A DNA stretch of 64,000 nucleotides from contig JAIQFR010000003.1 in NCBI GenBank assembly GCA_020073205.1, positions 1 through 64,000 of the forward strand, in the 5' to 3' direction. Below the pieces are notes generated by a model. That model saw only the letters and a list, made by a program, of their open reading frames with translations. It made no database searches and was not told the origin of the DNA. This document shows positions 51,556 through 60,681 of the stretch, one piece after another (the stretch's first letter is position 1; each line of letters opens with the position of its first letter). A program made the position numbers and the translations under genes. This DNA is from Terriglobia bacterium (GTDB lineage Bacteria; Acidobacteriota; Polarisedimenticolia; Polarisedimenticolales; JAIQFR01).

Positions 51556-52263
51556 ATGAAATTCGACGAGTTGGTTCGCTCCAGTCGTGATCCTGCCTTT
51601 GCCTGCAATTCCGATTGCAGGATCGTCGCTTGGAACCGGGCCGCCGAGGAGCTGCTCGGTGTGCCGAGCCGACAGGCGATCGGCAGGGTTCAGCACGACC
51701 TGGTACCGGCACGGGACACGTACGGGAATCGTTTCTGCAGCTGCGTGGTCGGTCCCCTCGCCGCCCGCGGGGAGATCGTCCGGCATCAGTACATCCATGT
51801 TCCCACGGCGTCCGGGGCGTGGCTCAAGGCGTCTCTCTGCACGGTGTCGTTGACGCCCTCGGGACCGAAGGGACTGCATCTGCATTTCCTCAGGCCGATG
51901 GATTGGCACGAGGTGGACGGCGACGAATCGGCCGGGATCGGCACGACACAGCGGGGGCGGAGCGGCTCGATCGGCGGGAGCGGGCACTCCCCGGTTGCCG
52001 CCCCCGGGACCGCGGTGCCGGAGGCGCGCCGGTGGCGGCTCACGAGCCGCGAGGTGGACGTCTTGCGGCTGATGATGGAGGGGAAGGGCGCGAAGGAGTC
52101 CGCGCAGGCGCTCAACGTCAGCACGGCGACCGTCCGCAACCACATTCGAGCCCTCCTCAGGAAGCTGAGGGTGCACAGCAAGCTCGAGGCGATCGCGCTC
52201 GTCCTGCGCGCAGCGCCGGGCGACAGGGCGCGGCGGGTGGCCGCGGAAGGCCCTTCGAGGTAG
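51556..52263 (+). CDS. PAS domain LuxR-type transcriptional regulator
   Basis: A 235-residue regulator with a PAS domain (about 5-125; CRIVAWNRAAEELLGVPS) and a C-terminal LuxR/GerE HTH (about 165-215; LTSREVDVLRLMMEGKG, STATVRNHIRALLRKL). The PAS core has GNRFCSC (C61, C63), matching GNRYCWKDCP in the regulator at 14795-15550, so the two are paralogs. No receiver domain is present. A Ser/Gly/Pro linker separates the domains. GGGGAGCAGGCTG precedes the ATG. A longer frame starts at 51433 but would begin upstream of the promoter. It is divergent from the sigma-54 activator. Confidence 0.88.
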   Translation: MKFDELVRSSRDPAFACNSDCRIVAWNRAAEELLGVPSRQAIGRVQHDLVPARDTYGNRFCSCVVGPLAARGEIVRHQYIHVPTASGAWLKASLCTVSLTPSGPKGLHLHFLRPMDWHEVDGDESAGIGTTQRGRSGSIGGSGHSPVAAPGTAVPEARRWRLTSREVDVLRLMMEGKGAKESAQALNVSTATVRNHIRALLRKLRVHSKLEAIALVLRAAPGDRARRVAAEGPSR

Positions 52264-52338
52264 CCGGATGGATGTCCGCGATCAGGATCGCGCCTGCGCG
52301 ATGCGGGCGCTGTGGAAGATCCGTCCAGGCCGTCCCGC

Positions 52339-52368
52339 TCGACAGCCTTTCTCGGACCCGCTTATACT
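52339..52368 (+). promoter_or_regulatory. Sigma-70 promoter for the small Cys-rich protein gene
   Basis: TCGACA (52339-52344) and TATACT (52363-52368) lie 18 bp apart, 5 of 6 matches each. The start would be near 52375, leaving a leader of about 115 bases before the ATG at 52491. Confidence 0.55.
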
Positions 52369-52490
52369 CGCTTCCGTAAAGTGGACCTGCCGCGCCTCGT
52401 TCCCGAGTCGGGCGGCACGGGAGGCGAAGCCGGCGGCATCCGGGGCCCGGGCATCCCCGTCGAGGCCCCGCGTAGGGAAGGGGGGGAACG

Positions 52491-52760
52491 ATGAAGCGAT
52501 TTCGTACCCTTTGGAACGTGAAGCTCCTGCTCGCCGTCGTCGTGCTCGTCATCGGGGTGGGGATCTACGTCGCGAGCCTGCCCACGGCCGACGCCCTGTT
52601 CTGTTCCGGTGTCTCCGTCTACTACAGCAGCGCGACGTACAAGACCGTGGTCGGCGCGCGCGGGACCGGCTGCTGCGGAGAGGTCATCAGCTGGGGCGTG
52701 ATCACGAAGTACGTGAAGTGCGAGAGGATCTACTGCCTCGACGTGATCTGCCCGAACTAG
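52491..52760 (+). CDS. Small exported Cys-rich protein (DUF6289-like)
   Basis: An 89-residue protein. Residues 11-36 are a hydrophobic signal or anchor. The mature part has the pattern YYSSATYKTVVGARGTGCCG, then W-G-(x)-ITKYVKC and CERIYCLDVICPN, with seven cysteines in all. The layout (paired Tyr, TVVG, Cys, W-G-x-x-T-x-Y, terminal Cys) resembles DUF6289 proteins, which are small secreted proteins of unknown role; this match is from memory and tentative. An ATG preceded by GGGGGGAACG gives a good start. It has its own promoter and a strong hairpin after the stop, so it is a single-gene unit. Confidence 0.72.
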   Translation: MKRFRTLWNVKLLLAVVVLVIGVGIYVASLPTADALFCSGVSVYYSSATYKTVVGARGTGCCGEVISWGVITKYVKCERIYCLDVICPN

Positions 52761-52781
52761 GTGCTGGATTCGTCCCGCGGA

Positions 52782-52813
52782 GGCGTGGGAGCTGCCGCCC
52801 GAGCTCCCACGCC
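52782..52813. terminator. Strong hairpin between convergent genes
   Basis: GGCGTGGGAGCT (52782-52793) and AGCTCCCACGCC (52802-52813) form a perfect 12-bp stem with an 8-base loop. It lies between the stop of the small Cys-rich gene and the convergent 229-residue gene. There is no T-tract, so it may act as a bidirectional, factor-assisted terminator or RNA stabiliser. Confidence 0.6.
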
Positions 52814-52833
52814 CCGCAGCGTGCCCTCTGACC

Positions 52834-53523
52834 TCACGCCGCCAGCCCCAGGATCAGCTCCAGCTTGGCCGAAGCGGTCGCCGCGTGAAAGCGCCTCAGG
52901 ATCTCGATCCTCCCTGCGGGCGGGAGCCTCATCAGCGTCTCGAGGAGTCGCAGCGCGAAACGTGCCGCGTCCCGGTACCTCGCCCGGGCGTCCACGTCCT
53001 CGTCCCGGAACGTCCCCTTGTGGAACAGCTGGTAGCTGAGCCAGACGCGGCGCCGCTCGTCGAGGGGCCTCCCCGGCGCCGACAGGAACCGCGCCAGCAC
53101 CAGGTGCTTGCTCACGTTCGCGTGCAGCTCGAGCTCCAGCAGCGTCAGCGGGCGGTCGTCCCGGGCCCGCTCCGCGATGCACAGCAGGTGGTCGAGCTCC
53201 TCCACCAGGGCGGCGAACGCGTCGACGTTCGCCTCGCGAAGCCCTCGCTGAGGCGGGTGGGACTCGAGGCAGCGGATGAGGTCGTCGGGGTAGTAGATGC
53301 AGGCGCGGATCCCCTCCGGGGTCTCGCGCACGAGGGTTCTCGCGCCGATCTTCTCGCCCGGCGCGGTACCGGCGGTGGTCACGATCTCGAGGTCGCGGTA
53401 GAGGCGGCGATACCCCTCGTCGCCGATCACGAACCGCCCCACCTCAGAGAGCCCGGTTCGCATCCGGTAGGTGCGCTCGAGCAGGGCCTGCACCGTCTCG
53501 AGGAGGGAGACGGCACCGCTCAC
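52834..53523 (-). CDS. Unknown partner protein of the Clp-like ATPase
   Basis: A 229-residue protein with a GTG start overlapping the ATPase stop (GTGA), so the two are translated together. It begins SGAVSLLETVQALLERTYRM. Mostly helical, it has ETPEGIRACIYYPDDLIRCLE in the first half and FAALVEELDHLLCIAERA and LELELHANVSKHLVLARFL in the middle. It has no signal peptide or membrane segment. I recognise no family and no proven metal or catalytic motif. The E-E-L-D-H and E-L-H pairs could be structural. The fixed pairing suggests a substrate adaptor or effector for the ATPase. Confidence 0.75.
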   Translation of the reverse strand: MSGAVSLLETVQALLERTYRMRTGLSEVGRFVIGDEGYRRLYRDLEIVTTAGTAPGEKIGARTLVRETPEGIRACIYYPDDLIRCLESHPPQRGLREANVDAFAALVEELDHLLCIAERARDDRPLTLLELELHANVSKHLVLARFLSAPGRPLDERRRVWLSYQLFHKGTFRDEDVDARARYRDAARFALRLLETLMRLPPAGRIEILRRFHAATASAKLELILGLAA

Positions 53524-55421
53524 GGCGCCTGCCGTCCCGGCACCGGGAGGTACTCGAACCCTCGAGGGCCGAACGCGATGCGGATCGCGGCGTAATCGAG
53601 GCGCGCCCGCGCGAGCTCGAGAACCCGGCGCTTCATCTCCTCCGGGTCGAAGGCGCGGCCGCCGGACCGGAGCTCGCGGATCCGGCCGACCTCGGCGCCG
53701 AGGTCCTGGGAGACGGGCCGGCTGTCGCGCCGGATCTTCTTGGCCACCTCGACGTTGCAAACGGACTCGAGGACCGTCTTGAGATGCCGCGCTCCGAAGA
53801 CGGGCGAGAAGCCCCGCCGGATCAGCTCCACGCGCGCGCTGGCGTCCACCTCGAGGTCGAGGCCGTGGATCTCGCGGTACCGGCGCGCGATCCTCAGGAA
53901 CTCGAGGTCCAGGATCCGCTCGGCGCTCCTCTGGCTCAGGCGGTTGAAGTGGATCATCCGGACCCGGTTCATGAACTCCGGGGTCAGTGCGCGGCGGAGT
54001 CCGGCACGGACGTCCCGGTCGGAGGAGGACGTGCGGGCGTCCTCGTCCAGGTAGCCGATGGGGGCGGAGCGCTGCTGCGCGTCGCTGTACCCCAGGTTCG
54101 AAGTGAAGAAGATCATCGTGTTGGCGAAGTTCAGGACCTTGCCCCGGTTGTCGGTCGTCGTCCCGCGGTCCAGGATCGAGAGGAAGAACGTTCGGAGCTG
54201 GACGTGCGCCTTCTCCACCTCGTCGACCAGGATGACGCTGAGCGGGGCCTTCGAGGACCGCTCGTGGAAGGACGTCAGGAGTCCCTCCTCGTCGGAGCGG
54301 ATGAAGCCGCGCGTCGCTCCCCGGAGCTCGTTGATGTCGGAAGGGTAGGTGTAGCTCGGCCCCTCGATGGCGAGGGTCGGGACCTCGACCTGCCAAACCC
54401 CCTCGAGGAGGCGGCAGAGGCTCTCCACCAGGTGGTTCTTGCCGACCCCCGTCGGCCCCACGAGGAAGTAGGCGGGGGGCTTGCGAAGATCGCGCGTCCC
54501 CGCGGCGAAGAGGCTGAACTCGTCGCACAGCGCCTCGATGGCCTCGTCCTGGTCCACCACGACGGCGCGGAGGGCCTCCCTCAGCCGGTCCATGTCCACC
54601 GAGGAGAAGAGGACGATCCGCTCGTACGCCGAGATCAGCTCGTCCCGGGACATCAGGGTGCCGGCGCCGCCCTCGGCGCGAGCGGCATCGAGGTAGGGAT
54701 CGCCCGCAGCGCGGGCGGAGTTCGCGGCGGGCGCCTCGAGGGCCGCCTCCTCCCGCGAGAGGACGTCCGCGGCGGCCGCCATCAGCGGCACCCTCGTACG
54801 GAGGTCGTCCGGCCTGCCCGTCTCCCCGACCTCGCCCGGCGCCTGCATGCGCTTGAGGATGCTCTCGTAGACCTGGAAGCGCTCCGAGCACTGCCGGAGG
54901 AAGACCACCTCCTCCTCCAGCGGAAGCATCAAGAGCCGGTTTTGCTTGAAGAACTCGCGAAGCCGCCGGTCCTCGGAGAGTAGCTCCAGCGCCTCCCCCG
55001 CCATCCGGTAGGCCCTCGCGCCCAGCGTCTCGAGGTCGTACCCCTTCACCTGCCGGAGCCCGAGCAGGCCCAAGTCGAAGAGCGCCTTGTCGCCGATGAC
55101 CCGAACGTCGTCCGGCAGGCGCCGGACCCGGTACAGCACCTCGCCGTGGCCCAGCCGCTCCTGCTCGATGAGGCGGCGGATCAGGCTGACGAGGAGTCCC
55201 CGGTCCGGGTGCATGACGCGCTCGATCCTCTCGTCCGAGTAGACGTCGGTGAGCAGGAGCGAGCATTCGGTGATCACCCGGATGAGATGGCGCACCTCCA
55301 GGTCGTCCACGATCCGGCCGGGAAAGAGCCGCGTCGCGACCTCCCGGAGCCGCGCGTCCAGGCTGTCCGAGTCGAACGGCTCGATCCGTCCAAGCGAGGG
55401 CATCCCCGGATCGTGTCCCAT
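53520..55421 (-). CDS. Clp/HslU-class AAA+ ATPase with altered Walker A
   Basis: A 633-residue protein. Residues 1-300 are a helical N-terminal region unlike the ClpA/B N-domains. The AAA-2 domain (about 300-520) has Walker A GPTGVGKNHL with K328, but N329 replaces the usual Thr/Ser. Walker B is VILVDEVEKAH, the pore-loop region reads GATRGFIRSDEEG (GYVG-like), and the Arg finger is in EFMNRVRMI. A ClpB D2-small-like domain follows (GARHLKTVLE sensor 2). There is only one ATPase ring and no ClpP-binding tripeptide that I can see. AGGAGGCCGCC precedes the ATG at 55421. It is probably a remodelling ATPase of unknown target. Confidence 0.85.
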   Translation of the reverse strand: MGHDPGMPSLGRIEPFDSDSLDARLREVATRLFPGRIVDDLEVRHLIRVITECSLLLTDVYSDERIERVMHPDRGLLVSLIRRLIEQERLGHGEVLYRVRRLPDDVRVIGDKALFDLGLLGLRQVKGYDLETLGARAYRMAGEALELLSEDRRLREFFKQNRLLMLPLEEEVVFLRQCSERFQVYESILKRMQAPGEVGETGRPDDLRTRVPLMAAAADVLSREEAALEAPAANSARAAGDPYLDAARAEGGAGTLMSRDELISAYERIVLFSSVDMDRLREALRAVVVDQDEAIEALCDEFSLFAAGTRDLRKPPAYFLVGPTGVGKNHLVESLCRLLEGVWQVEVPTLAIEGPSYTYPSDINELRGATRGFIRSDEEGLLTSFHERSSKAPLSVILVDEVEKAHVQLRTFFLSILDRGTTTDNRGKVLNFANTMIFFTSNLGYSDAQQRSAPIGYLDEDARTSSSDRDVRAGLRRALTPEFMNRVRMIHFNRLSQRSAERILDLEFLRIARRYREIHGLDLEVDASARVELIRRGFSPVFGARHLKTVLESVCNVEVAKKIRRDSRPVSQDLGAEVGRIRELRSGGRAFDPEEMKRRVLELARARLDYAAIRIAFGPRGFEYLPVPGRQAP

Positions 55422-55652
55422 GGCGGCCTCCTGACGAAAGGTCCCCCGGGGTTGAACCAAGATCCGTGCCAAGCGCGAGTTCGGCCGACCGGCCCGTTCG
55501 CCCGTGGCGAGCGGGGGGGCCCGCGACCCCGGCGGCGACGCGGAGCGTCACCCGGCGGCAACGTAATGTCCCCTTCTCGTCCTGCGGCGCGCCCTCGCGG
55601 CGATGAGCGAGGCCCCGCGCCAGGCGGCGGCCCCGGTTCCGCGGCCCCCCCC

Positions 55653-55682
55653 TTGACGGACCGGCGAGCGCTTCACTATACT
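55653..55682 (+). promoter_or_regulatory. Sigma-70 promoter of the arsenic operon
   Basis: TTGACG (55653-55658) and TATACT (55677-55682) are separated by 18 bp. Just downstream, TTCG-N8-CGAA (about 55682-55699) is a small inverted repeat that could be the ArsR operator between promoter and gene. The rest of 55422-55652 shows nothing recognisable; the promoter of the divergent ATPase gene was not found. Confidence 0.65.
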
Positions 55683-55712
55683 TCGCCATCTGACGAAATG
55701 TAGGAGCGAGCG

Positions 55713-56096
55713 ATGCGACAGCTGGAAGCGGCGCTCAAGGCGGCCTCCGACCCGACCCGAACCCGCATCCTGAAGATGCTCGAGGACCGCGAGCTGTGCG
55801 TCTGCCAGATCCAGGCGGTGCTGAGGCTCGCGCCGTCGACGGTCTCGAAGCACCTTTCGCTCCTGAAGTCGGCGGGGCTCGTCGAGGACCGTCGGGAGGG
55901 GAGGTGGATCCACTATCGGCTCGCGCCGTCCCCCGCGAACCCGAGCGCGACGGGCGTCCTGTCCCTCCTCCGCGGCGCCGTCCTCCGCGACCGCGGGATC
56001 CTCGAGGATCGCCGGCGGCTCAGGAAGGTCCTCGAAACCGCGCCGGTCGAGATCTGTGCGCTCGGTCCGAACCGGACGCCCAAGGCCTCGCGATGA
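55713..56096 (+). CDS. arsR: ArsR-family arsenite-responsive repressor
   Basis: A 127-residue winged-helix repressor. The DNA-binding part includes [15 protein letters not shown] and [20 protein letters not shown]29 and C31 in ELCVC are the helix-3 thiol pair that binds As(III) in ArsR, releasing DNA. The C-terminal tail (about 95-127) is Arg-rich and has another Cys at 116 (EICALGPN). TAGGAGCGAGCG precedes the ATG. It overlaps acr3 by 4 bp, so it autoregulates the whole arsR-acr3-arsM unit. Confidence 0.93.
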   Translation: MRQLEAALKAASDPTRTRILKMLEDRELCVCQIQAVLRLAPSTVSKHLSLLKSAGLVEDRREGRWIHYRLAPSPANPSATGVLSLLRGAVLRDRGILEDRRRLRKVLETAPVEICALGPNRTPKASR

Positions 56097-57229
56097 AGGG
56101 CGGGCCCGGCGCTCGCGGAACGTCCGGTGTCTCCCGCCGCCTCTCGTTCCTCGACCGGTACCTCACCGTCTGGATCTTCGTCGCCATGGCCGTCGGCGTG
56201 GGCGCCGGATACGCCTTCCCGGGCATCGTGCCGTTCCTGAACCGGTTCAGCGTCGGCACCACCTCGATCCCCATCGCCCTCGGTCTCGTCCTCATGATGT
56301 ACCCGCCGCTGGCCAAGGTCCGGTACGAGGAGATGGGGCCGGTCTTCCGGAACCTCAAGGTTCTCGCGCTCACCCTGGTCCAGAACTGGGTCGTGGGCCC
56401 GATCCTGATGTTCGCCCTGGCCGTGCTCTTCCTGCGCGACAAGCCGGAATACATGGTCGGGTTGATCATGATCGGGCTCGCCCGCTGTATCGCGATGGTC
56501 ATCGTCTGGAACGACCTGGCCAGGGGAGACACCGAGTACTGCGCGGGACTCGTCGCGTTCAACTCCGTCTTCCAGGTCCTCTTCTACTCGGTCTACGCCT
56601 ACCTCTTCATCACGGTGCTTCCGACCTGGTTCGGCCTCGCGGGGGTCAAGGTCCACGTCACCATCGCGGAGATCGCCAAGAGCGTCTTCGTCTATCTCGG
56701 CATCCCGTTTCTCGCCGGCGTGATCACGCGATTCACGCTCATCCGGGTGAAGGACAAGAGGTGGTACCACGAGAGGTTCATTCCGAAGATCAGCCCGATC
56801 ACCCTGGTCGCCCTGCTCTTCACCATCGTCGTGATGTTCTCGCTCAAGGGCGAGACCATCGTGCAGCTCCCGCTGGACGTGGTGCGGATCGCGATCCCGC
56901 TCCTCATCTACTTCGTGGTGATGTTCTCCGTCTCGTTCTTCATGAGCAAGAAGGTGGGCGCGACGTACGGACAGGCGACGACCCTGAGCTTCACCGCAGC
57001 CTCGAACAACTTCGAGCTGGCGATCGCCGTGGCGATCGCGACGTTCGGCATCGACCACGGCGCGGCGTTCGCCGCGGTCATCGGCCCCCTCGTCGAGGTG
57101 CCGGCGCTCATCGGCTTGGTCAACGTGGCTCTGTGGCTCGGACGAAGGTTCTTCGCCGGCGACCCGACTTTCTCTGGCGCGGCGATTCCGGCGAGCGCGG
57201 TCGCCTCGGCTCTCGGCGAGCCGAGGTGA
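56093..57229 (+). CDS. acr3: Acr3 arsenite efflux permease
   Basis: A 378-residue membrane protein with about ten hydrophobic helices. It matches the Acr3/BASS fold, with [34 protein letters not shown] (the conserved Cys of Acr3) and [20 protein letters not shown]. Residues 1-20 are a hydrophilic start rich in Gly and Arg. It exports As(III) driven by proton motive force. The ATG overlaps the arsR stop (ATGA). arsM follows after 27 bp. Confidence 0.95.
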   Translation: MKGGPGARGTSGVSRRLSFLDRYLTVWIFVAMAVGVGAGYAFPGIVPFLNRFSVGTTSIPIALGLVLMMYPPLAKVRYEEMGPVFRNLKVLALTLVQNWVVGPILMFALAVLFLRDKPEYMVGLIMIGLARCIAMVIVWNDLARGDTEYCAGLVAFNSVFQVLFYSVYAYLFITVLPTWFGLAGVKVHVTIAEIAKSVFVYLGIPFLAGVITRFTLIRVKDKRWYHERFIPKISPITLVALLFTIVVMFSLKGETIVQLPLDVVRIAIPLLIYFVVMFSVSFFMSKKVGATYGQATTLSFTAASNNFELAIAVAIATFGIDHGAAFAAVIGPLVEVPALIGLVNVALWLGRRFFAGDPTFSGAAIPASAVASALGEPR

Positions 57230-57256
57230 GCGCGTCCGAGAAGGGGAGGAGATCCC

Positions 57257-58087
57257 ATGGCTGAGACGGGCGACAAGGAAGGCATCGTGACCAAGGTCCG
57301 CGAGCGCTACGCGCGCATTGCCGAGCTGGGCGACTGCGGCTGCTCCTGCGGAACCACCGCCGAGGGCGGAACACCCGAGAGCGTCGCCAGGCGCATCGGC
57401 TACGACGACCGGGCCCTCGGCATCGTCCCGGACGGCGCCAACCTCGGGCTCGGTTGCGGCGCCCCCGTGGGCTTCCTCGAGCTCGAGGCCGGGGAGACGG
57501 TCGTGGACCTGGGATCCGGCGCCGGGTTCGACGCGTTCCTGGCGGCACGCGAGGTCGGGCCGACCGGCAGGGTGATCGGCGTCGACATGACGCCGGAGAT
57601 GCTGGAGCGCGCCCGGGCGAACGCCGCGAAGGCGGGGGTCTCGGAGGTCGAATTCCGCGAGGGCCGGCTCGAGGCGCTCCCGGTGGAATCGGCGAGCGTC
57701 GACGCGGTCACGAGCAACTGCGTGATCAACCTGGCGCCCGACAAGTCCGTCGTGTTCCGCGAGGCCGCCCGGGTGCTGCGGCCGGGGGGACGGTTGGTGG
57801 TCTCCGACATCATCCTCGACGGGGATCTTCCTCCCGTCGTGAAGGAGGACGTTGAGGCCTACGTCGGCTGCATCGCGGGGGCGATGCGGCGCGAGCCCTA
57901 CTTCGCCGCCATCGAAGCCGCGGGCTTCCGCCCGGCGGAGATGCTCAAGGACGTGGACTACCTCGCGGCGCTCGGAGAGGACGCGATGCCGGACGACCTT
58001 CTGCGCCGGATGCGCGAGGGCGGGCTGGGCATCGAGGATCTCGCCGGGAAGATCCGGTCGGTCACCTACCGGGCGGTGCGGCGGTAG
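57257..58087 (+). CDS. arsM: Arsenite S-adenosylmethionine methyltransferase
   Basis: A 276-residue class I methyltransferase. The SAM motif is VVDLGSGAGFDAFLAA, followed by GVDMTPEML. Three conserved cysteines for As(III) are present in LGCGAPVG, SNCVINLAP and YVGCIAGAM. An N-terminal GDCGCSCG cluster adds further thiols. ArsM converts As(III) to methylated, partly volatile species. GGGGAGGAGATCCC precedes the ATG. It closes the arsenic operon; the next gene has its own AT-richer upstream region. Confidence 0.94.
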   Translation: MAETGDKEGIVTKVRERYARIAELGDCGCSCGTTAEGGTPESVARRIGYDDRALGIVPDGANLGLGCGAPVGFLELEAGETVVDLGSGAGFDAFLAAREVGPTGRVIGVDMTPEMLERARANAAKAGVSEVEFREGRLEALPVESASVDAVTSNCVINLAPDKSVVFREAARVLRPGGRLVVSDIILDGDLPPVVKEDVEAYVGCIAGAMRREPYFAAIEAAGFRPAEMLKDVDYLAALGEDAMPDDLLRRMREGGLGIEDLAGKIRSVTYRAVRR

Positions 58088-58192
58088 CGGGCCGGGGCGG
58101 TCCGGCCGGCGAGGGCGGGGCGCACCCCGGTTGCCGGTCCAAGATCTTGATTCTAGACTCAAATACTCCCTAATTATCCGAGGAGGCTCACC

Positions 58193-59764
58193 GTGAGGGA
58201 CGATTCGACCCCAGTCCGCCGGTCTGCCGTCCTGCTGCTCGCCGTCGCGATCGGCCTGGCGTTCCGCACGCCCGCAATCGCGGCCCTCTGCGACGGGATC
58301 TCGCAGGTCTCCGCGACACCGCTGACCACGGTCCTGTTCGCGTCGGGATTCAACCTGCCCCTTCTCGTCACCGCGCCGCCCGGCGACGTGGACCGCGTGT
58401 TCGTGGTCGAGCAAACCGGCCGCATCAGGATCGTCTCGGGCGGACTGGTCCTACCGACCCCGTTCCTGGACGTGAGCGGGATCACGCTGTCGCCCGGAAA
58501 CGGCGGCGGGAACGAGCAGGGGCTGCTGGGGCTGGCGTTCGATCCGGCCTACTCGACGAACGGACGGTTCTTCATCTACCACACCGACTCCACCGGAGCG
58601 AACAACGTCGTCGAGGCGTACACGCGATCCGCGGCGAACCCGAACGTCGCCGACCCGGCGACCCGCCAGGTGGTGATCTCGTTCGCCCACCCCGGCGCGG
58701 CCAACCACAACGGGGGGATGATCGCGTTCTCCCCGGCCGACGGAGACCTCTACATCGGGACGGGGGACGGCGGCGGCGGCTGCGATCCCACCGGTAACGC
58801 GCAGAACGGCGGGTCGAACCTCGGGAAGCTGCTGCGGATCGACGTTCGCACCCTTCCCTACTCGACACCTTCCAACAACCCGTTCGTCGGCCCCGATGGG
58901 GTCAACGACGAGATCTGGGCCCGGGGGCTGCGCAACCCCTGGCGCTGGTCGTTCGACCGGCTGAACTCCGACCTCTACATCGGCGACGTCGGCGAAGCCA
59001 CCTGGGAGGAGATCGACTGGCGGCCCGCGAGCAGTGCCGGCGGAGAGAACTACGGGTGGGACATCTACGAAGGAACCTCCTGCCCGAATGCATCCTGCGG
59101 CAGCCAGGGGAGTTGCTCGATCGCGGGTTACGTCGGTCCGGTGACCTGGTACGACCACGCCTCGACCGGCGGCTGCGCCATTACCGGCGGCTACGTCTAC
59201 CGCGGCTGCCGGATGCCGGGTCTCGCGGGGACGTACTTCTTCGCCGATTACTGCGCGGGATTCATCGAGTCGATGACCATGGTCGGCGGCGTGGCGACGA
59301 ACATCCGGGACCGGACCGCGGATCTCGCCCCCGGCGGCGGCGTCGCGATCGACCTCGTCACCTCGTTCGGCGAGGACGGACGCGGAGAGATCTTCGTCGT
59401 GGACCGGGACGGGGAGATCTTCAAGATCGTTCCGGCGCTCCCGAACCTCGAGGTGTCGGGCGTGCAGGCCGCGCCGTTCCTGCTCTCGAGGGCCGCGTTC
59501 TCGTGGGAGGATCTCGAGGCCACCTCCTCACGGCCGATCGCCCAGTACCGCGTGTACCGTGCCTCGGATCGCGGGACCGGCACGTTCGCGTGCGTTCACA
59601 CGGGACCGTCCACGGTCTGGACGGGTGGCGATCCGGCGTCGCCCGCGTCCGGCGGGATCTTCGCCTACCTGGTCACCGCTCTCGACGCGGCTTCCGAGGA
59701 GAGCAGCCCCGGGACCCGCACCGACGGAACGCCGAGGACGCTATCCCAGGCGGCGTGCCCGTGA
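58193..59764 (+). CDS. Secreted glucose/sorbosone dehydrogenase-like PQQ protein with FnIII-like tail
   Basis: A 523-residue protein with a signal peptide to about residue 30. Residues 40-430 form a six-bladed propeller of the soluble aldose dehydrogenase type (VFVVEQTGRIRIV, EQGLLGLAFDPAY, NHNGGMIAFSPADGDLYIGTGDGG, RGLRNPWRWSFDR, GENYGWDIYEG). Members oxidise sugars with PQQ. Residues 440-520 are an FnIII-like domain (YRVYRASDRGTGTF). The GTG follows GAGGAGGCTCACC. A low-GC stretch with TTGATT (58147-58152) and TAATTA (58171-58176), 18 bp apart, is a possible promoter. Substrate and calcium sites were not checked residue by residue. Confidence 0.9.
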   Translation: MRDDSTPVRRSAVLLLAVAIGLAFRTPAIAALCDGISQVSATPLTTVLFASGFNLPLLVTAPPGDVDRVFVVEQTGRIRIVSGGLVLPTPFLDVSGITLSPGNGGGNEQGLLGLAFDPAYSTNGRFFIYHTDSTGANNVVEAYTRSAANPNVADPATRQVVISFAHPGAANHNGGMIAFSPADGDLYIGTGDGGGGCDPTGNAQNGGSNLGKLLRIDVRTLPYSTPSNNPFVGPDGVNDEIWARGLRNPWRWSFDRLNSDLYIGDVGEATWEEIDWRPASSAGGENYGWDIYEGTSCPNASCGSQGSCSIAGYVGPVTWYDHASTGGCAITGGYVYRGCRMPGLAGTYFFADYCAGFIESMTMVGGVATNIRDRTADLAPGGGVAIDLVTSFGEDGRGEIFVVDRDGEIFKIVPALPNLEVSGVQAAPFLLSRAAFSWEDLEATSSRPIAQYRVYRASDRGTGTFACVHTGPSTVWTGGDPASPASGGIFAYLVTALDAASEESSPGTRTDGTPRTLSQAACP

Positions 59765-59874
59765 TCGTGGGACCCGAGCGGCCCGGAACGCGGGCCCCGA
59801 CGGGACCGCGCGCGCGTGGAATCCGCCTCACCACTCTGGTAGACTGGCGGCGTCGTTCCTCCCGGGGGTCGCAC

Positions 59875-60681
59875 GTGAGACTAGGCACGTTGGCGGTCGT
59901 CGTGTTGCCCGTCCTCCTCGCGACGCTGTCCGCCTCCGCCGAAATCGACGCTCGCAGACTTCTCGGCTCCGAACAGAAGATCCAGGCCGGCCGGAAATCG
60001 TTCGATGCGGGCGACCTGGTCGGAGCGCGCAAGCAGTACGAGAAGGCGCTCGAGCTGGTTCCGTTCCACCCCGAAGCACTTCTCGGTCTCGGCCACATCC
60101 TGATGAAAGAGAAGCGATTCGACGACGCGCTGGCCAGCTACCAGAAGGCGAAAGACGGATACGCGGCGCTCGCGAAGCTAAGGCAGGACCAAGCGGCCGC
60201 GGCGGATCTCGCCCGGCGGCAGGGGGTCGAGGATCTCGAACAGACGCAGGCCAACCGGGGCCGAGTCAAGGCCAGCGGGGGCTTCGCCCGCATGCAGGAC
60301 CTCAAGACCGACACGGCGATCCAGAACTCCGAGAAGGTGCCGACCCCCGACGGCGAGCGCGCGGCCGGCGTGCCCGGCGAGGCGTTCTTCTATACCGGGA
60401 CCGCGCTTTTCCAGCTGGGCCGGGTCGAGGAGGCGGTGGCCGAGTGGACGTCGTGCGCGGAGAAGAGCCCCGACTTCGCCCCGGCGTTCAACAATCTTGC
60501 CTTGGGTTACTGGAAGCTCGGCCGGCTCAAGGACGCCATCGAGAGCCTGGCGCGTGCCGAGAAGCTCGGGTTCAAGGTGAACCCGCAGTTCAAGTCCGAC
60601 CTCCAAAAAGCCGCGTCCAAGGCCGGCGTCGCGCCGATCGCGGGCGATCTCCCGCTCGAGACGCCGGCCGCCGCCAAGTGA
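59875..60681 (+). CDS. Exported TPR-repeat protein
   Basis: A 268-residue protein with a GTG start after GGGGGTC and a signal peptide of about 20 residues (LPVLLATLSASAE). Two TPR blocks are visible: about 30-95 (AGDLVGARKQYEKALELVPFHPEALLGLG) and about 160-230 (AFFYTGTALFQLGRVEEAVAEW, FAPAFNNLALGYWKLGRLKDAIESL). A charged helical linker lies between them. It probably mediates periplasmic protein-protein contacts. It lies 110 bp after the dehydrogenase-like gene. Confidence 0.85.
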   Translation: MRLGTLAVVVLPVLLATLSASAEIDARRLLGSEQKIQAGRKSFDAGDLVGARKQYEKALELVPFHPEALLGLGHILMKEKRFDDALASYQKAKDGYAALAKLRQDQAAAADLARRQGVEDLEQTQANRGRVKASGGFARMQDLKTDTAIQNSEKVPTPDGERAAGVPGEAFFYTGTALFQLGRVEEAVAEWTSCAEKSPDFAPAFNNLALGYWKLGRLKDAIESLARAEKLGFKVNPQFKSDLQKAASKAGVAPIAGDLPLETPAAAK

